Shown here piece by piece: positions 31,567 through 45,400 of a stretch of 64,000 bases of DNA (positions are counted from its first letter, which is position 1; the number at the start of each line of letters is the position of its first letter). Under the pieces are notes generated by a model that saw only the letters and a list, made by a program, of their open reading frames with translations, did no database searches and had not been told where the DNA came from. Source of the DNA: Haemaphysalis longicornis (Eukaryota; Arthropoda; Arachnida; Ixodida; Ixodidae). The stretch lies in NCBI GenBank assembly GCA_013339765.2, contig CM023450.1, forward strand, positions 40,742,711 to 40,806,710, written 5' to 3'. The position numbers and the translations under genes were made by a program.

Positions 31567-34500
31567 CTGCATGAAAGCAATGGAGAATTGCACTGAGTCA
31601 CGGTGTCGGGTGGAGGGGCCAATGTTTTACGACAGGTGTAGATGTTGTATGAAAAATACAACTTCGTGCGCATCTCAAGAGAACGCTGCACAGGAATTAA
31701 TCCCTTTTTAGAGACAAGCCCGACAGGGCAACAAGCAACATGTCACTCTGTATTCATCCTGGCTGTCTCCACCCTATTTGGAAACAAGCTTCGATGACGC
31801 ACATGTGCCGTAACTATAGTCCTTGAAATTTCGCTAGCCTGCCATCCAGGCCAGTTTTGCATTACAACAGTGTGCTGCCACAGTGGTGAAAGGGCGCTGT
31901 TACGATTCTGCGCACCGCTACCATATTCGCACGTCCTGCAAATTTTTTGTGGAGTCCCCAGTCTGTAAGAAAGCTGCCTTCGACAAGCCGCAACATGCCT
32001 GGGAACAGCCTGATCGTGGGCACCTTGCTGTTGGCGTGATTCAAACTTCGGCGTCCTGCAAACGCAGCGTGTAGCTTGTCTCGGCGGGCAGACGCCACAG
32101 CCGAGATCTCCTCTTCCCCCTATCTCAAACTCAACGAGAACAGCTATTATCCCACCGACCCTCACGAACTCTGGTGGAAAGAGTGCTGTTTGTGTCTGTA
32201 CTATGTCTGTGCCGTGTGCACAAAAGCTTTGGGAAAAGCCACAGGGCTGTTATGGCGATTGTAAAACCCGCCTCTCGGTGGATACTCCATTCGTTTTGGA
32301 GCAGCGAATCAATGCTGTCACTCTGCTCGAGTCCTGTACGACCTTCGGTACTGAAAAGAAGTGGCCGTTTGTTGGTTTTTTTCTCCCGCGGGTGTCACTG
32401 CGGTTGGAACAACCAAATATAGCGCACATGACCATGATGCCAACACCGCTTGCGAGGCTAGCAACGAGTGCGTGAGAGCGAGCGGTTCACGGTAATGGCG
32501 GACGCATATCCCAGAGTTCCTTTCCCTGACGTCAGTGCAAGCTATGTATAGCGGTTAGTTTCAGCGCGATAAAGACACGAACTTTGAAGTCCGCTTCACT
32601 GCACCCACCTTCTTGCGCAGCAGCGGAGAGGTGGGGCGTCACCGCAGGCACCACACATTTTAAGTTTTCACATGGCTAGCTGCTCTAAGGAGGGCGGCTG
32701 GCTCGTACTGGATTTCGGAAGGGCGTCATTGGCAGATGATTAGTTGTTGGTACTCTTAAATTCCACAACGCTGTGTTCATAGAAGTGATACAGATGTAGC
32801 AGGAGGTCGGCTGCTGGTCCGGTCTTGATGCATTTAAGAGTATGAATTTTTCGTCGTGGTCGCCGACATGGGTTCTTTGCCACTTGGAAAGTCTCAGTGG
32901 CGGAGTAAGACATGAGCCCAGCTTTGACAGTTGTTAGCGGTTATCGTACCAAGTGGTGAAAGGTGGGCGTATGCTTTCAAAGAAATTGGGAACTCAAAGC
33001 TTGTTGACAGCTTTTTTTTTTTCCTCAACCATTTCTTCTGGCACCCAGAGCAGGAATATACCTTTAGTGTTCTTTTCCACCCATGTAAAAAACTGATGGC
33101 GTGTAATTATTTGTCAATGTAAGGTCTCTGAAGACTGGCCCTGGCTGACAATGGCTTAACTGTGCCACCAATTCCATCGGAAGCACTCTTTCCATGTGAC
33201 ATTGCAAAAAAGTTCCACTCAGACAATAAATTGGCTCATTTTTATAGCAGCGCAAAATTACACAATTTCTCTTGTTTCTGTACTGTGATGATAACCCATC
33301 GGAAAAATTTTTGGAGAGCAGGGAATTCTTTAACAATGTATGGGTACAAGCTAGTTGGTACAACATTGTTACTTTGGTAAGCGCAGTAAAGAAAACACAG
33401 GACGAGGGAGACAAGGACCAGAGCTACTTACAATTGAATTTTAATGACAACCACGGGACATATAAATAGAAAAGAAGAACACACTGAAATGACTGTGAAG
33501 TTTCTCATGACAAGTGCAAGCCTATGTATGATGAGTGCTCCGTCATATTTCGAGACGCCGATCAGCGCACGCGAGAGATTGTTGAGGCCGCAGAAATGCA
33601 GCGGATAGGTGACTGTGTCCGCACAACATCCATATCTTTGAGCCCGAAAGAGCTGGCCTTTTTGGATAAGCATTTACCACACAAGCGTGTATGACGGGTG
33701 CGTGGGGGGCTGTGCAGTGACATGAAAAACTTCACAGTCATTTGAGCGTGTTCTTCTTTTCTATCTATGTGTCCCGTGATTGTCATTAAAATTCAGTTGT
33801 AAGCAGCTCTGGTCCTTGTCTTCCTCGTCCTGTGTTTTCTTTACTGCGCTTAGCAAAGTAACAAGGGAATCCTTGTTTATGAAGTTTTAATGCCTTAGTT
33901 TGACATGCAGCCACAGCTGCTGTTGTGTGGTCAAGAGAGTACTAAATGACAGCAAGCGATTTTACACAGGGGTCCCGAGAATTTCGAACGATGGTATGCC
34001 ATGAATGAATGCATCGTGACTTTCGTATATACCAAGTGGCATGATTGTGGAGCTTCTTGCACAAGGAAGCCATAATTCTCTGCGAGGTCTAAAACAAGAA
34101 TATTCCCCTCATTTTTTGTCTGGTTTTTATCTATCGCAGGAACTTTGCTTGCTGTTTGCTTATTAAATGGTGCAACTTGAGATCTTCTACAGTGCCTAAA
34201 AACTGTTCTGAAAATTTGGAAAAACTTAAATATATTTTCTCTAGTGTGCAGCGAACACCTGCGATCCAGTTTTCAACATGAAAATCCTCAACTTTGTCCA
34301 TATCTAAAGCGCTCTCCGAAATGCCCAGAAGGGCATCTTTGCCAGGACACGCCGGAGCGGCTGCACATGAAGCCTTTGTCGTAGAGGGTGCATACAATTG
34401 CTGACATAAGTTCCTCTAAAGTTTGCCTGAAACCTGCAGCATGAAGCGTAGGTTTGAAGTTTTGGTGCTCGACAACGATGTGTGGCGGGCGTGGAGCTGT

Positions 34501-37500
34501 GAACGAAGAGAATCTACACTTTAAAAAGCAAGTTTTCTTTTCACTTCTCATACAGTTCTCTCAGATTAAGCAAGAGCAATCGCTTTGGTGACTGCATATT
34601 ATGTATTTTCTCCCGGGTACACTGCACAAAACGGGATCGTCCTCATAAAATCTTAGTTAAAAATTTCGCTTCGCTGACAACGAGTCTTGCTTTATGTTAG
34701 GTGCGCCAATAACCCCGTCCTTGCTTCTAATCCGCATAGCTTCGCGCGCCTGTTGCTCCGAAGTGTGCAGCAAAGTCTGCAGATCGTTTTCAAAAAAAAG
34801 TGTTACCCAAGCAAGATATGCTTACGCTTCTAATTCAAAGAACTAAGTGAAAGAACTACAAAAGATTAACAACACCACTCGTTTCCAGCACCATGGAAGG
34901 CCTAAGAATGCATGTGGAGTCACATTTACTAACCGGCAGCATCGCAAGAAACCAACAAAACACGCGGTGGATCGACCTGCGCTGACGCCCCACCTCTCCG
35001 CTGCCGCGCAGGAAACCTCATTGCAGTGAAGCGTACTTGCGGCCCACCGTCTGGGGCCATGGTGGGTGATCAATATAAAATTAATTTCTCGCTTAAAACA
35101 AAAAGTACTTCGATTAAATTTTCTGAAATAAATACCCTTTGTACAACCTTTAAAATGAGCCTAAGCCTGCATTTTTGCATGGACCGCCACACAGCACGAT
35201 GAGCGTCTGAACATGGACAATTTCGCAATTTTTTTTTCAAATTTCATGTCTTTATCGTGCTGAAACTACCTGCTTCCCTGCTCACATATTTTTCTTCGGC
35301 ACTTACCGTCAACAATATAAACAAGGTATGCACCTACATTGTCTCTACAAAAGTTTCAATAGCTGTAAAAAAATGTGTAAAAATTGCTCAAAGACGCCAC
35401 TTTGCTTCCCCGCAAAGCCCATTTTGAAACACACTAGCAACAGAAGAAGGAAGCGCACTTCTTTTTCTATCACTTGCAATCATTTCCCTGCACTCCATAT
35501 ATTATTGTATTTTTGCAAATTTTTTTCACAACGTAGGTTTTTGTCACCGCCGCGGTGTTCAAATAGCTGTAAAAGACAGAAAATAAATTTTCCCGCCAAA
35601 AGTCGGCTAGGCGAATTATTAGAGTGAGGATGTGATCAACCTTGAATTTTTATAGTGTAATCGGAGATGGTCGAGTGAACTCTCTAGGACGTTTGGCGTG
35701 GAATGACCCGTACGTAACAACTGGTTGCCAGCGGTAAGATGGCAACTTCGTAACAGCGTGAAAAAAAGCACACAGATTGACTGCGGCGCACTCTCAGCGC
35801 ACCATGCAGTGCACTCACTGCGTTTGCCGCTGAGGCTATTTTAAGAATCAAATTGCTCTTGTAATAAATTTTTATTGTAGAATTATTCACTTGATTACTT
35901 TTTTTGGAAGAATTAGTTTTGCTAGCAATTAAAAGTGAAAAGTTAGCATCGTCTGCTGGCAAGCTGCTTTTAGCTGTGGTGAGCAGACGATCAGAGGCAT
36001 CAATAGTACTGTTCACAGTTTAAAAATTCCTAAATAAATTTACTCGAACACAAAAAAAGGATGCAAAAATATAATAATGTCAGGAAATGTTATCAAAACA
36101 ACAATTCAGTGTTTATAAAACTCTCTCAGTAGCAAAAAGGGCCAGTATACTAAGATGGCGCTGCAGTCGACTGGTGTGGTGTCTGCCCGAGGCTTTTATC
36201 ACTGAAAGGACCCTGTTGAACGCCTCGGACGGCAGACTAGCCAAATTTTTAGGGACTATGCCATAAGGTGGGGCAGCAACAAAGTTTGGTCACCACTCGT
36301 GGCTCCCTGTAAATATTCTGCGGCTAACTGAGTTGATTTTCAACGCCAATAGATACACAGTAGATATTAAGTTAATGTGATGGTCAGATAATGTGACGAT
36401 GATCAGCTTGCCTTTCAAGGTTCTGATCTTGCACCGCCAAAAGTTAAAATTTAGCAATAAGGCCAACATAAAGCCACACAATTTTTTGTGAAAGTTGTGA
36501 ACCACCCACCATTGTCCAACCTGAGCACTAGCTCTTGAAAGCTGTGCGGCCACACCTCCCTTTCTGTTACGTATTGTGGCAGCTGTAAAGCTGCATGTGG
36601 CTGCATTTGTGACACACTGTCAGCACACAGGGAGGGAGGGAGGGAGAGCATATGTCAAGTTGAAGTGTGGCAGACTGATTCAGTCCTACACTGGCAAAAC
36701 TTGACAACACACAAATCAACTGCAATTATTCAAGTGCATCAATCGAACAGTAATGTCAATCAATAACCTCACTTGATGCACATATCCTCAGCGCCCTGTG
36801 AGTTCGCCCATCAAGCATGCCGCCAGAATAGACGGTGCCCGCAGAGGCAGATTGGTCAGTCGAATTAGTTCAGTCAACCAATCAATTAGTATAACCAATT
36901 TCAATAAACTAATAGGCTGACCTCCACTGCATCCAAACGTGGTTGCACTTTTACCAGGCTTGCACCAGCCATTTACCTTCTTTTGAACTAGTTAGACAAC
37001 TCAGTAGAGCACTTGACTGTCAGTCACAAGGTGCAGGCTTTATTACACCCCTCTGATGATCCATTTCTCTTCCCTCTCTCTCTCTGATTGCAGTAACACA
37101 ACTACCCCGTGCTGCTCTCTCAATAGCCTATGGTGCTTGAGATGATGGTTCCTCTGCCCATCTACTTTTAAGGGATGCCATCTTAGGAACGGAGATGGTT
37201 CCGCATTTTTCACCGTTGTTCCCTCCCCCCCAAGTAAAAACTACTGTGTCTGAAAGTGCACCTGAAGCGTAGCGCCGGCCGCCAGAAGGCTGAGGTCGGG
37301 CATCCACTGGCAGCCAGGAACGAGCAAGGCAAAGGCACTGGCAAGTTGCACCGGAAGGTGATGGAAGAGGTAGATGAGCATCTGTGAACGGGGGCGGGAG
37401 ATACCAGACACTGATCACAAATGCAGGCACATTGAGGTAAACAAGCTGGAATGTGAGAGCACATAGACTGTCCTACCAGCAATAGCTTTGTTTTCACATT

Positions 37501-40500
37501 GAAGCGAAACAATGCGGTGCAGAAAAGAGTCACATGACAGTGCTGCTAACCTGCATCTTTGGAAAGGGTGCTGGGTCCTTCTGCTGCAGGTACGGTTCCA
37601 CGGCCGCTACGTAACGATTGATCCAACCAACATTGGTCCCTAGAACTGCCTGTTAAGCAAGAAAGACACGAGCATTCAATCATGATCAGTGACAACATCT
37701 TTCGATAGGGCAAAGGGCTCTTTTTAAATCATTTTACAGATGTAAATACATTGATGAACACATTGTGTGCCTGTATCTACGTTGTTGCACTTAAGTGCTG
37801 AGATTTAGCTCGATGTCAAGTGAGGAACATGGGGTGACCGACACAAACGGCTCTTACCAGGCCTCTAAATATGGTGATGAAGCTCGTAGCGAAGAGGCAC
37901 AGAAGAAGCGCAATGTCTTGCTTCCGCTTCCACAGACGCTCCCTCGAACCAGTTGCCTGCATGACAAACCAGTTCCATAAAAGGAGTGCAGCGGCTATAG
38001 ATTCAACACTATATGAATTAATGCTTGCCACATATAAGCCTTGACACCTATGCAGTGTGTAGGTATTCTGACCCTTTCTTTGGACCGGCCTAGTCTAGTG
38101 GAGAAGTCATATTATACAGAGCAATGGTACGTAACTTGAAAAGTAGCCATAGAACTTGGACACTGCCTCAGCAAGCAGAAAAAGTGTGCTATACTTTTAC
38201 AAGTAAGCTGTGATTACTAGAGCATGCGAGTGTTCGGGTCTTGCTCTGTTTTAGCGCCTCATTGTTCTCAAGAAGGAAGCCTGTGCAAAGGCTCTTCGTG
38301 GACTGGCAAAAATAGATGGACAACTGCTAGCAAAGAACAGCTGGCATGCATAACATTTTTCACAATATGCATGATACCCTATCAAAGTTGTTTCCTCACG
38401 CATTGTAAATCGCACTTGTAGCGCAGCTGTTTTATGCACATTCAACACAATTGACTTTCTTGCATCACACTGCAGCCATGCAAAGAAGCCAGCACTGTTA
38501 CACGCCAAGAAAAGAAGAAAGAAAGATGCATATCCCTCTGGGCTTAAGTAAACTTCTCACATTGCCACTAGAGTTATAGAACAACTGAACAGACATTATA
38601 ACAAGAATAGCTTTATATGATATTTCAAATAATGTGAAGCAGAAAGTACTTACTTAACTCCTCATCATTATCTGGCATAATAAGCAACGCATTCAGCTTG
38701 GCACACACTCCAATGGTCATTAAAGCTGATGGCTGTCAAACTGAATGTTAATCGAGCACTGCCAGAAAGCCAATCTGACGGTCTTCAAACTAAACAGAGT
38801 TTTCCAATTTGAGTGAAATGGTCGTGGACTGTTCAACGAACGGTCCCGTTCTTTGTCCGCAACTAAACCATAAACAAAGTAAAGGCAGAGAAAGACTAAA
38901 TAGCTTAGAGTTTAACATTGCAACCGTTTTCACATAGAAAAATTTTTGCTGACTAAGCCCATTTAGCTAGCTCGAACCGTGTGTAATTTGCAGCGGTGCT
39001 TGAGCTCAAGATCTCTGAAGTAAATGTCACGCAGTTTTAAAATCAATTTGTGTGGAATCCTTTCAAAAATAGCACAAAATTTTAAAGAAAGAATAGAGTT
39101 TTCCGTTACCAGTTTTGATCTTTCCCCTCTAATTCTAACTTTTTCAATAACTATCCCCAGCTGATTTTCACAAAGTGATCTTTTTGACAGTCCTTGTAGA
39201 TGGCAATGTGACAACGGCGCATCCACAGTGTATTTGGTCATCATCATCATCAACAACAGCCTACTTAGGTCCACTGCAAGACAAAGGCCTCTCCCATTGG
39301 TGGTCCCCAAAAATTTCAACAAACATCAGCTTATTGACTGACTGGTGCACAACATTTCCTGCATCATTAAAAAATCTTCCTTGTTGCTTTCTTCTTGTTC
39401 CATTCACTCTGTGAAACTCCGCATTACCCTCCCTCCCTCCTCCCCCCCCCCTGCGATAAGTATGCATTAGGTGTCATATTTGCACTTGTGTAGATGGAAC
39501 TGTACAGAAATTACCTACTCCATGAAATTTCAGGTAGGCTAGGGGGGATAGGACTGTGTGAAATGACAACACATCTTCTGTGCCAATTTACTAACACGTT
39601 CCACTAATTAAAAAATTAAAACTGTACACTTTAGCCATACCAAACTGCGGCTACACCCTGTCCCGTTGAAAAAGGAAATAGCATACCACAAAGTGAATCC
39701 TCTGATGTCTCAGTTGGTAGAGAAAAAAAGGAGAGCCCAGGACGACCAGGAGATAGAAAACAGCCCCTGGTGTGATGCCATGCTTCCCTGGCGGCCAGAG
39801 AGAAGGAGGCACAAAACAGGCAAGCACTTTTTGCAAAATGCCAACAAGCCACAGAAGTTAAAAAAAGGGGAAAACTTTCGTCTTATCAGCCACAACTTAC
39901 GGAAGACCAGCATGGCAGTGTCAACAAACAGGGTCAGCAGCATCAGCTCATCCCTGCCTTACGATGAGCCAGGCACGTATTTGGCGGCTCTTGCAAACGG
40001 ACGCCTTCCCAGGCACAGCCCGCATCCATCAGAATTCCCTCCATCAGCATGCCCTCTATGTGAGAGCATGCCTCACTAAGTTACTCCATATGGGAATGCC
40101 CCCAAGACCCCTTCTTTCCAATCAACAGCAGCGAGCAGTGGAGGGAGGCCTTGGGTAGCTCTGACCCGACTATACAAAAAGTCCTCGTGGCCACCCGCCT
40201 TCAAGTGCCCACCAGAAGTGCAGTGGACTGCACTTCTCTGAACATTTGCTTGAATAAAGTTTTCTCTCTCTCTCTCTCTCTCTGAGATATTCTAAAGCCT
40301 TGTTTCAATGTCACTGAATAGAGGAATTTTACTTGCATAAAAAACAGCCATGCTTACAATTAAAAAGCATAACTTGCCTTTTAATGGCCATGACAGGGTG
40401 CAGAAAGAACACAACAAAGTTACTTAAACACCTTGTATTGTGTTGTAATGTCTGCTTGTCTGTACAGCATGCTGCAATACATGCTTGTTCTTAAGGCTGC

Positions 40501-42378
40501 TGCACACAGGTTTGCTCTTTTTGTATGCACCTAAGGTACGTAGTAAACTTACCAGTCGCGACCCCCAGCAGAAGCACGAGAGCGCTGTTCATGTTTGATC
40601 CACACCAGAAGAGGGCGACATCATAGAGGTTTCCACTGCACAAATTCGGCATCCAATGTCCCAGATCATGCACTGCTCAGCTCCAGTCACAGGATTAAGC
40701 AACAACCTGCCAGTCGCAAAGCACTGTACAGTCATACAACTTAACGACCTCCAGGTCTAACTGCTCTGGCAGCAACAATATTCAATACTGCACGCGACCT
40801 ACTACTTTTCTCAGAGCTGATCTGTACTAAATGCAGAGTGGTATGAATACGAGCCTATTGTTTCATATTGTGCAAAATATTTGGCATCACCAACAATAAC
40901 TGCATGTACCTTAGAGCGTGAAACGTGCTTTGGTACGTTTTGCCTGCTCATTTTACGCACACATGAATCCCTGATAATGGAAAAAGGCTAGGTATTGCAA
41001 ACATCTTACAATTAGCGAGAAATTAGTGCTGTAAACAATGTGCGCAAAGTAAAAAACTTGTATTAAAAATAACCACACATACAAATAATTTTGCATTAAC
41101 TGGAACACCGCAGCTAATATTTTTCTCCATATTTTTCACATCGTAAAAAGGCCCAACCCAGAACAAGCATACTGAGCAACAAGCAGGCATCGGAACAAGC
41201 ATACCCAGTGCATGTGATTCTTCCACCTAGGAAAAGGTGCAGAATATACCTGCAACTGGCCAGCACGGTGATTTTCAAAGCGGACAGCCAGTCCAGTCTC
41301 GTAGTTGAGTGCATTAATGATCTCTACTTTTGCCCCTGACTGTCATGTGTAGATTACACACATAATATAGATGCTAACAGCAAGATGGGATCTAAAAATC
41401 CCAGGCCATCTCCACTCACGTGAAACCTGGGGGAGCAGCGAAGCATGCAGTCTACAAGTGTATTTTTGGCGCCTTGGCGTTCTTGCCAATGGAGATAAAA
41501 CCATTGGGCGGTAGAGGTATACAGCTTTTCTGTAAAAGTCTTGCATCTTTGAAGCACGACTTTCCCGAGTGTCCCGGTGATTTTTTCAGTACGCATTATG
41601 AAACGTTCCAGTGCGAGACACAAACGAGTGTCCCAGTGTTTTAGTACCGTGACTACATGACATGACGGTTACGATGACGACATGAGACGCCTACAGCCCT
41701 AGCTTCTAATGGGCTTCGCCCCTAATAACTTTCATGTTCACACATGCGGGAATGGGGGGAGGAAGATGACAGGATGAAGGTCATTTTACACTGCACTTCA
41801 ATATAAAGGCAGAATTAAAACTAAAACAGTGCTTACCACTAACAGCAGATGTACATACCGTTTTATTATGTTTCCTACCTGAAGTTTGTGTCTTTCTGAA
41901 GACCTGTGCTTTGCACCAATTGCCAGATTTATTTCTTTCCGTTTGCATGTCCTGACTTTACAGAATAGGCTGCACAAGCCCCCACAAACTGCTCTCTTCC
42001 TCGAAAATTCCACAGATACGTCCCACATTTCGTGTAAGTTACACATTATTATGGTGGATGCACCAAGCTCCAAATGTGTGTTCCCTGCTCCATCCTTGAG
42101 AATGGCGACTGTTTACAATATTTCCCTTCCTTTGTAATACGATTAATAAATTCCTCCCCCCCCCCCCCCCCCCCCCCCAGTGTGGCAGCACCAATCTTTG
42201 TGGGGTTTACAGTAAAAGTAAGGCTGAAAAATTTCACAGATATGCTTACCTTCCATCATGTCATTTGCAACAATATTTTTAAAATTTTAAATTTTGTGCA
42301 CAAGCTACACCAGCAGTAATTTCTGAAAACAGAGCCGCAACAGACACATCATACAATACATAGACTAGAATAAGAAAG

Positions 42379-42439
<61 letters not shown>

Positions 42440-45400
42440 GTAGCAAATCAGGATAGGAAATGAGGGGCTCGTTGTAATAAGACAGAAATATGGGTTGGCA
42501 GTCAAGAAAACCTCGGAAAGCAAAGGGGAGGATGTGGTAGGTCATTGAAACAGATAAAGAATTTGGAAAGAAAGAAAGTGAAGAAAAAGTGCCCACCAGG
42601 TGGGATCCGAACCCACGACCTCCAGAATACCGGTCTGGTGCGATAACCACTACGCTACCGGCGGGGCGATTTTCCCCTCCACTTTCTGGGGTATTTATGT
42701 TAAGGTATTTTTGTTTCCTGTGCTTGGGGGTGGTAGCCAGCCTGACTCCGACTTCTCGGGGTGAAGGGGACCTTCTTTTTAACCCCCGGGCCGTGACTCG
42801 AGTGTCTACGACATGTCGAGAGCGGTCGACCAGCATTGAACCATATATATCAGTGTCGAACCGGAACCACCGATATTTTTGCCGGAACTGAACCCAAACC
42901 AGAACCATTATTTTTTGAGCCGACTGAACCCGAACGGAACTGAACCGTAAAAATAAGTAACGGTTTCGGTTCTCAGCAAAATGGTTCAACCATCCCATTA
43001 CTGATAACGGGTGGTAAGTGTCATTAGGGGCGGCTTCTTTCTTTCACGCGCCATCAACTTCGCAATCTCTCGCTCACTTTTCCCCTTTCAATGAATCAAA
43101 ACGCTCCGAACGCGCTCATCACGGTCACAACATGGTGACAATTTGATTACTTGATTGATTGTGAGGTTTGTTAACGCGCCGATGCAATGCAGGCGATGAG
43201 GCGCGCCACAGTGGAGGGCTCAGGATTAATTTTGACCACCTGGGGATCTCTATAGCATGCGCCGAAATCTCGATCACACGGGCGTTTTCGCTTTTCGCCT
43301 CCACCAGAAAAGCGGCCGCCACGGCCGGAAATCGAACCCACGTCCTTCGGCTCAGCAGCACAACGCCATAGCGACAACATAGTGAAACGACTGCACACCA
43401 GTATAGCAATTAAGGCCCCTAATTGCAATGGTATGCTGCTGATGGTCGAGCAAGCAGGGTGCAAGGCTGGGAAGAAGCAATGTCAAACTCTTGGCAGGCC
43501 GCACAATGTTTGAAGCACCAAATCCGCCCTTCCCACGGTCGCCGGTGCGCTTGTCACCACGCCCCCACAAGGGGCCTTTAAAGGCTCAATAAAAAACGTT
43601 TGCGCTCTCTCTCTCTCGCTCATTAGGATGGTGCAAGTGCAATCAGTCAACGAGATTGCTGCATTGTGCACCAGCCAAGGTTCAAGCCCTACATTTGCCT
43701 ATGCCTATTAGCAGCAGCTAAAGAGTGTTGAAATTTTGGCTTTTAGGTACATGCATAATTGCAAGAATTAAAACAGCACCACAAATGGGACCCAGGAAGA
43801 AAGGGACGCACATATGTTTGTCGCCCCTCGCATAATTATTGGTGGAGGTTTGTCTAACCCCGCCCGATCAATGCAGGCGATGAGCCGCGCAGTAGGGCTC
43901 AGAATAAATTTACGCACCTGAGGTCTCTAAGATAGCATGCAACGAAATCGCGATCACGACGGGCGTTTCCTTTACGCTCACGCGAGCGCGCGCCACGTGC
44001 TGGATGAACCTGCGTCCTTGCCATGCAGACAAGCATCGACAAATGGTGAAACGACTGCACACCAGCATAGGCTCTCCTAATTCGCAATGGTAGCATCTGT
44101 GGTCGAGCAACGCGAGGTGCAAGGTTTCTGGTACGAATAATTAAACTTTGGCAGGACGCCTGTTTGAAGCAAAATCCGCCCATCCCACGGTCGCACGTGT
44201 CGCACTTTGTTCATTCGTTCCCGCACAAGGGTACCTTTAATGGTCAATAAATAAAGACGCATCTTTCCTCTATGGGTAAGGAATGTCCGCAGATTCTGCA
44301 TTGGACCAGCCAAGTTCAAGACATTTGCCTATGATTCCAGCTAGAGTGAAATTTTGGATTTAGGTACAGCATAATTGCAGAATAAACAGACCACAAAATG
44401 GACCAGGAAGATGAGCACAATGTGCACGTCAAAAATTTTGAGTGTCGTTCATCTCTCCCCCTCTATTCACCATTTACAGCAACCACAAATTATGCACGAG
44501 GTTTCTGCAGGATGCAAACAAAAAGACCACTAGTCAATTTCGGACTCTCTTGTGTGATGAGATCTTGAGTCTGCCATGAGAGCAGGCGAGATTCGCTCCG
44601 CTGGTATTTTACTTACGCTAGTGTACTCCGAGCGTTACGTCGTGCAACTCCTCGTAATATATATATATATATATATATATTATATAGAGAGAGGAGAGAG
44701 GAGAGAGAGAGAGGAGAGAGAGAGAGAGAGGAGAGAGAGAGCATTGCCTCGGCACCCTAAAGGTCTTTCTGTGGTCAAGGGTTACGGCAGTCCATGCGTA
44801 GCATGCAAATTCTTGATTGATTGTGGGTTTAACATGCCCACCAACTGCAGGCGATGAGGCACGCCGTAGTGGAGGGCTCTGGATCAATTTCGACCACCTG
44901 GGGATCTTAAATGTGCACCGAAATCTCGTACACACAGGCATTTTTGCTTTTCGCCTCCATCAAAAGAGCGACCGCCGCGGCTGGGAATCGAACCCGTGTC
45001 CACATAGCATGCAAACGACAAGCAGCAAACAGGTTCACAGCCCCCAAACGCACAGTGCCGGGCACGAGTGTCGAACAGGCCCAGAAAGTGTTTTAGTGCA
45101 CAGACAGAACGTTTACCTACTCCCACGTCAGAGCAGCCAGCATCATGAGGTGCATGGCATACATGGCCGTCCCGTGCCAGTAGGCCGCCAGGGCTCCGTG
45201 GCTGCACCGCAGGTACGGTTCCCCGACCTTGAGGTACACATTCACAAAGCCTGCACCAGGAATAGAGCGACTCGTAAAAACAGGGGTTCCAACAGAATGG
45301 AAGAATTGTTCGCCTAACACACAGCCAGCTTCTCGGGGCCTGCACAAGACTTGCAGTTCCAAACATATTGCCACCAAGTAAAGCAGAACCTGCAAAGACC

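Larger units (their letters stand above)
40636..45120. other. TM6SF intron 3, repeat-filled
   Basis: About 4.5 kb, holding a dispersed repeat (41397), poly-C, (TA)n, SINE copy 3, a degraded tandem duplication and another SINE, described separately. Otherwise AT-rich with no coding family. Confidence 0.7.

Noticed and set aside
37128..37533. Two minus-strand frames of 100 and 107 codons
   Set aside because: They are the two wrong frames over TM6SF exon 8; the third frame gives the conserved VPGCQWMPD sequence with proper splice sites.
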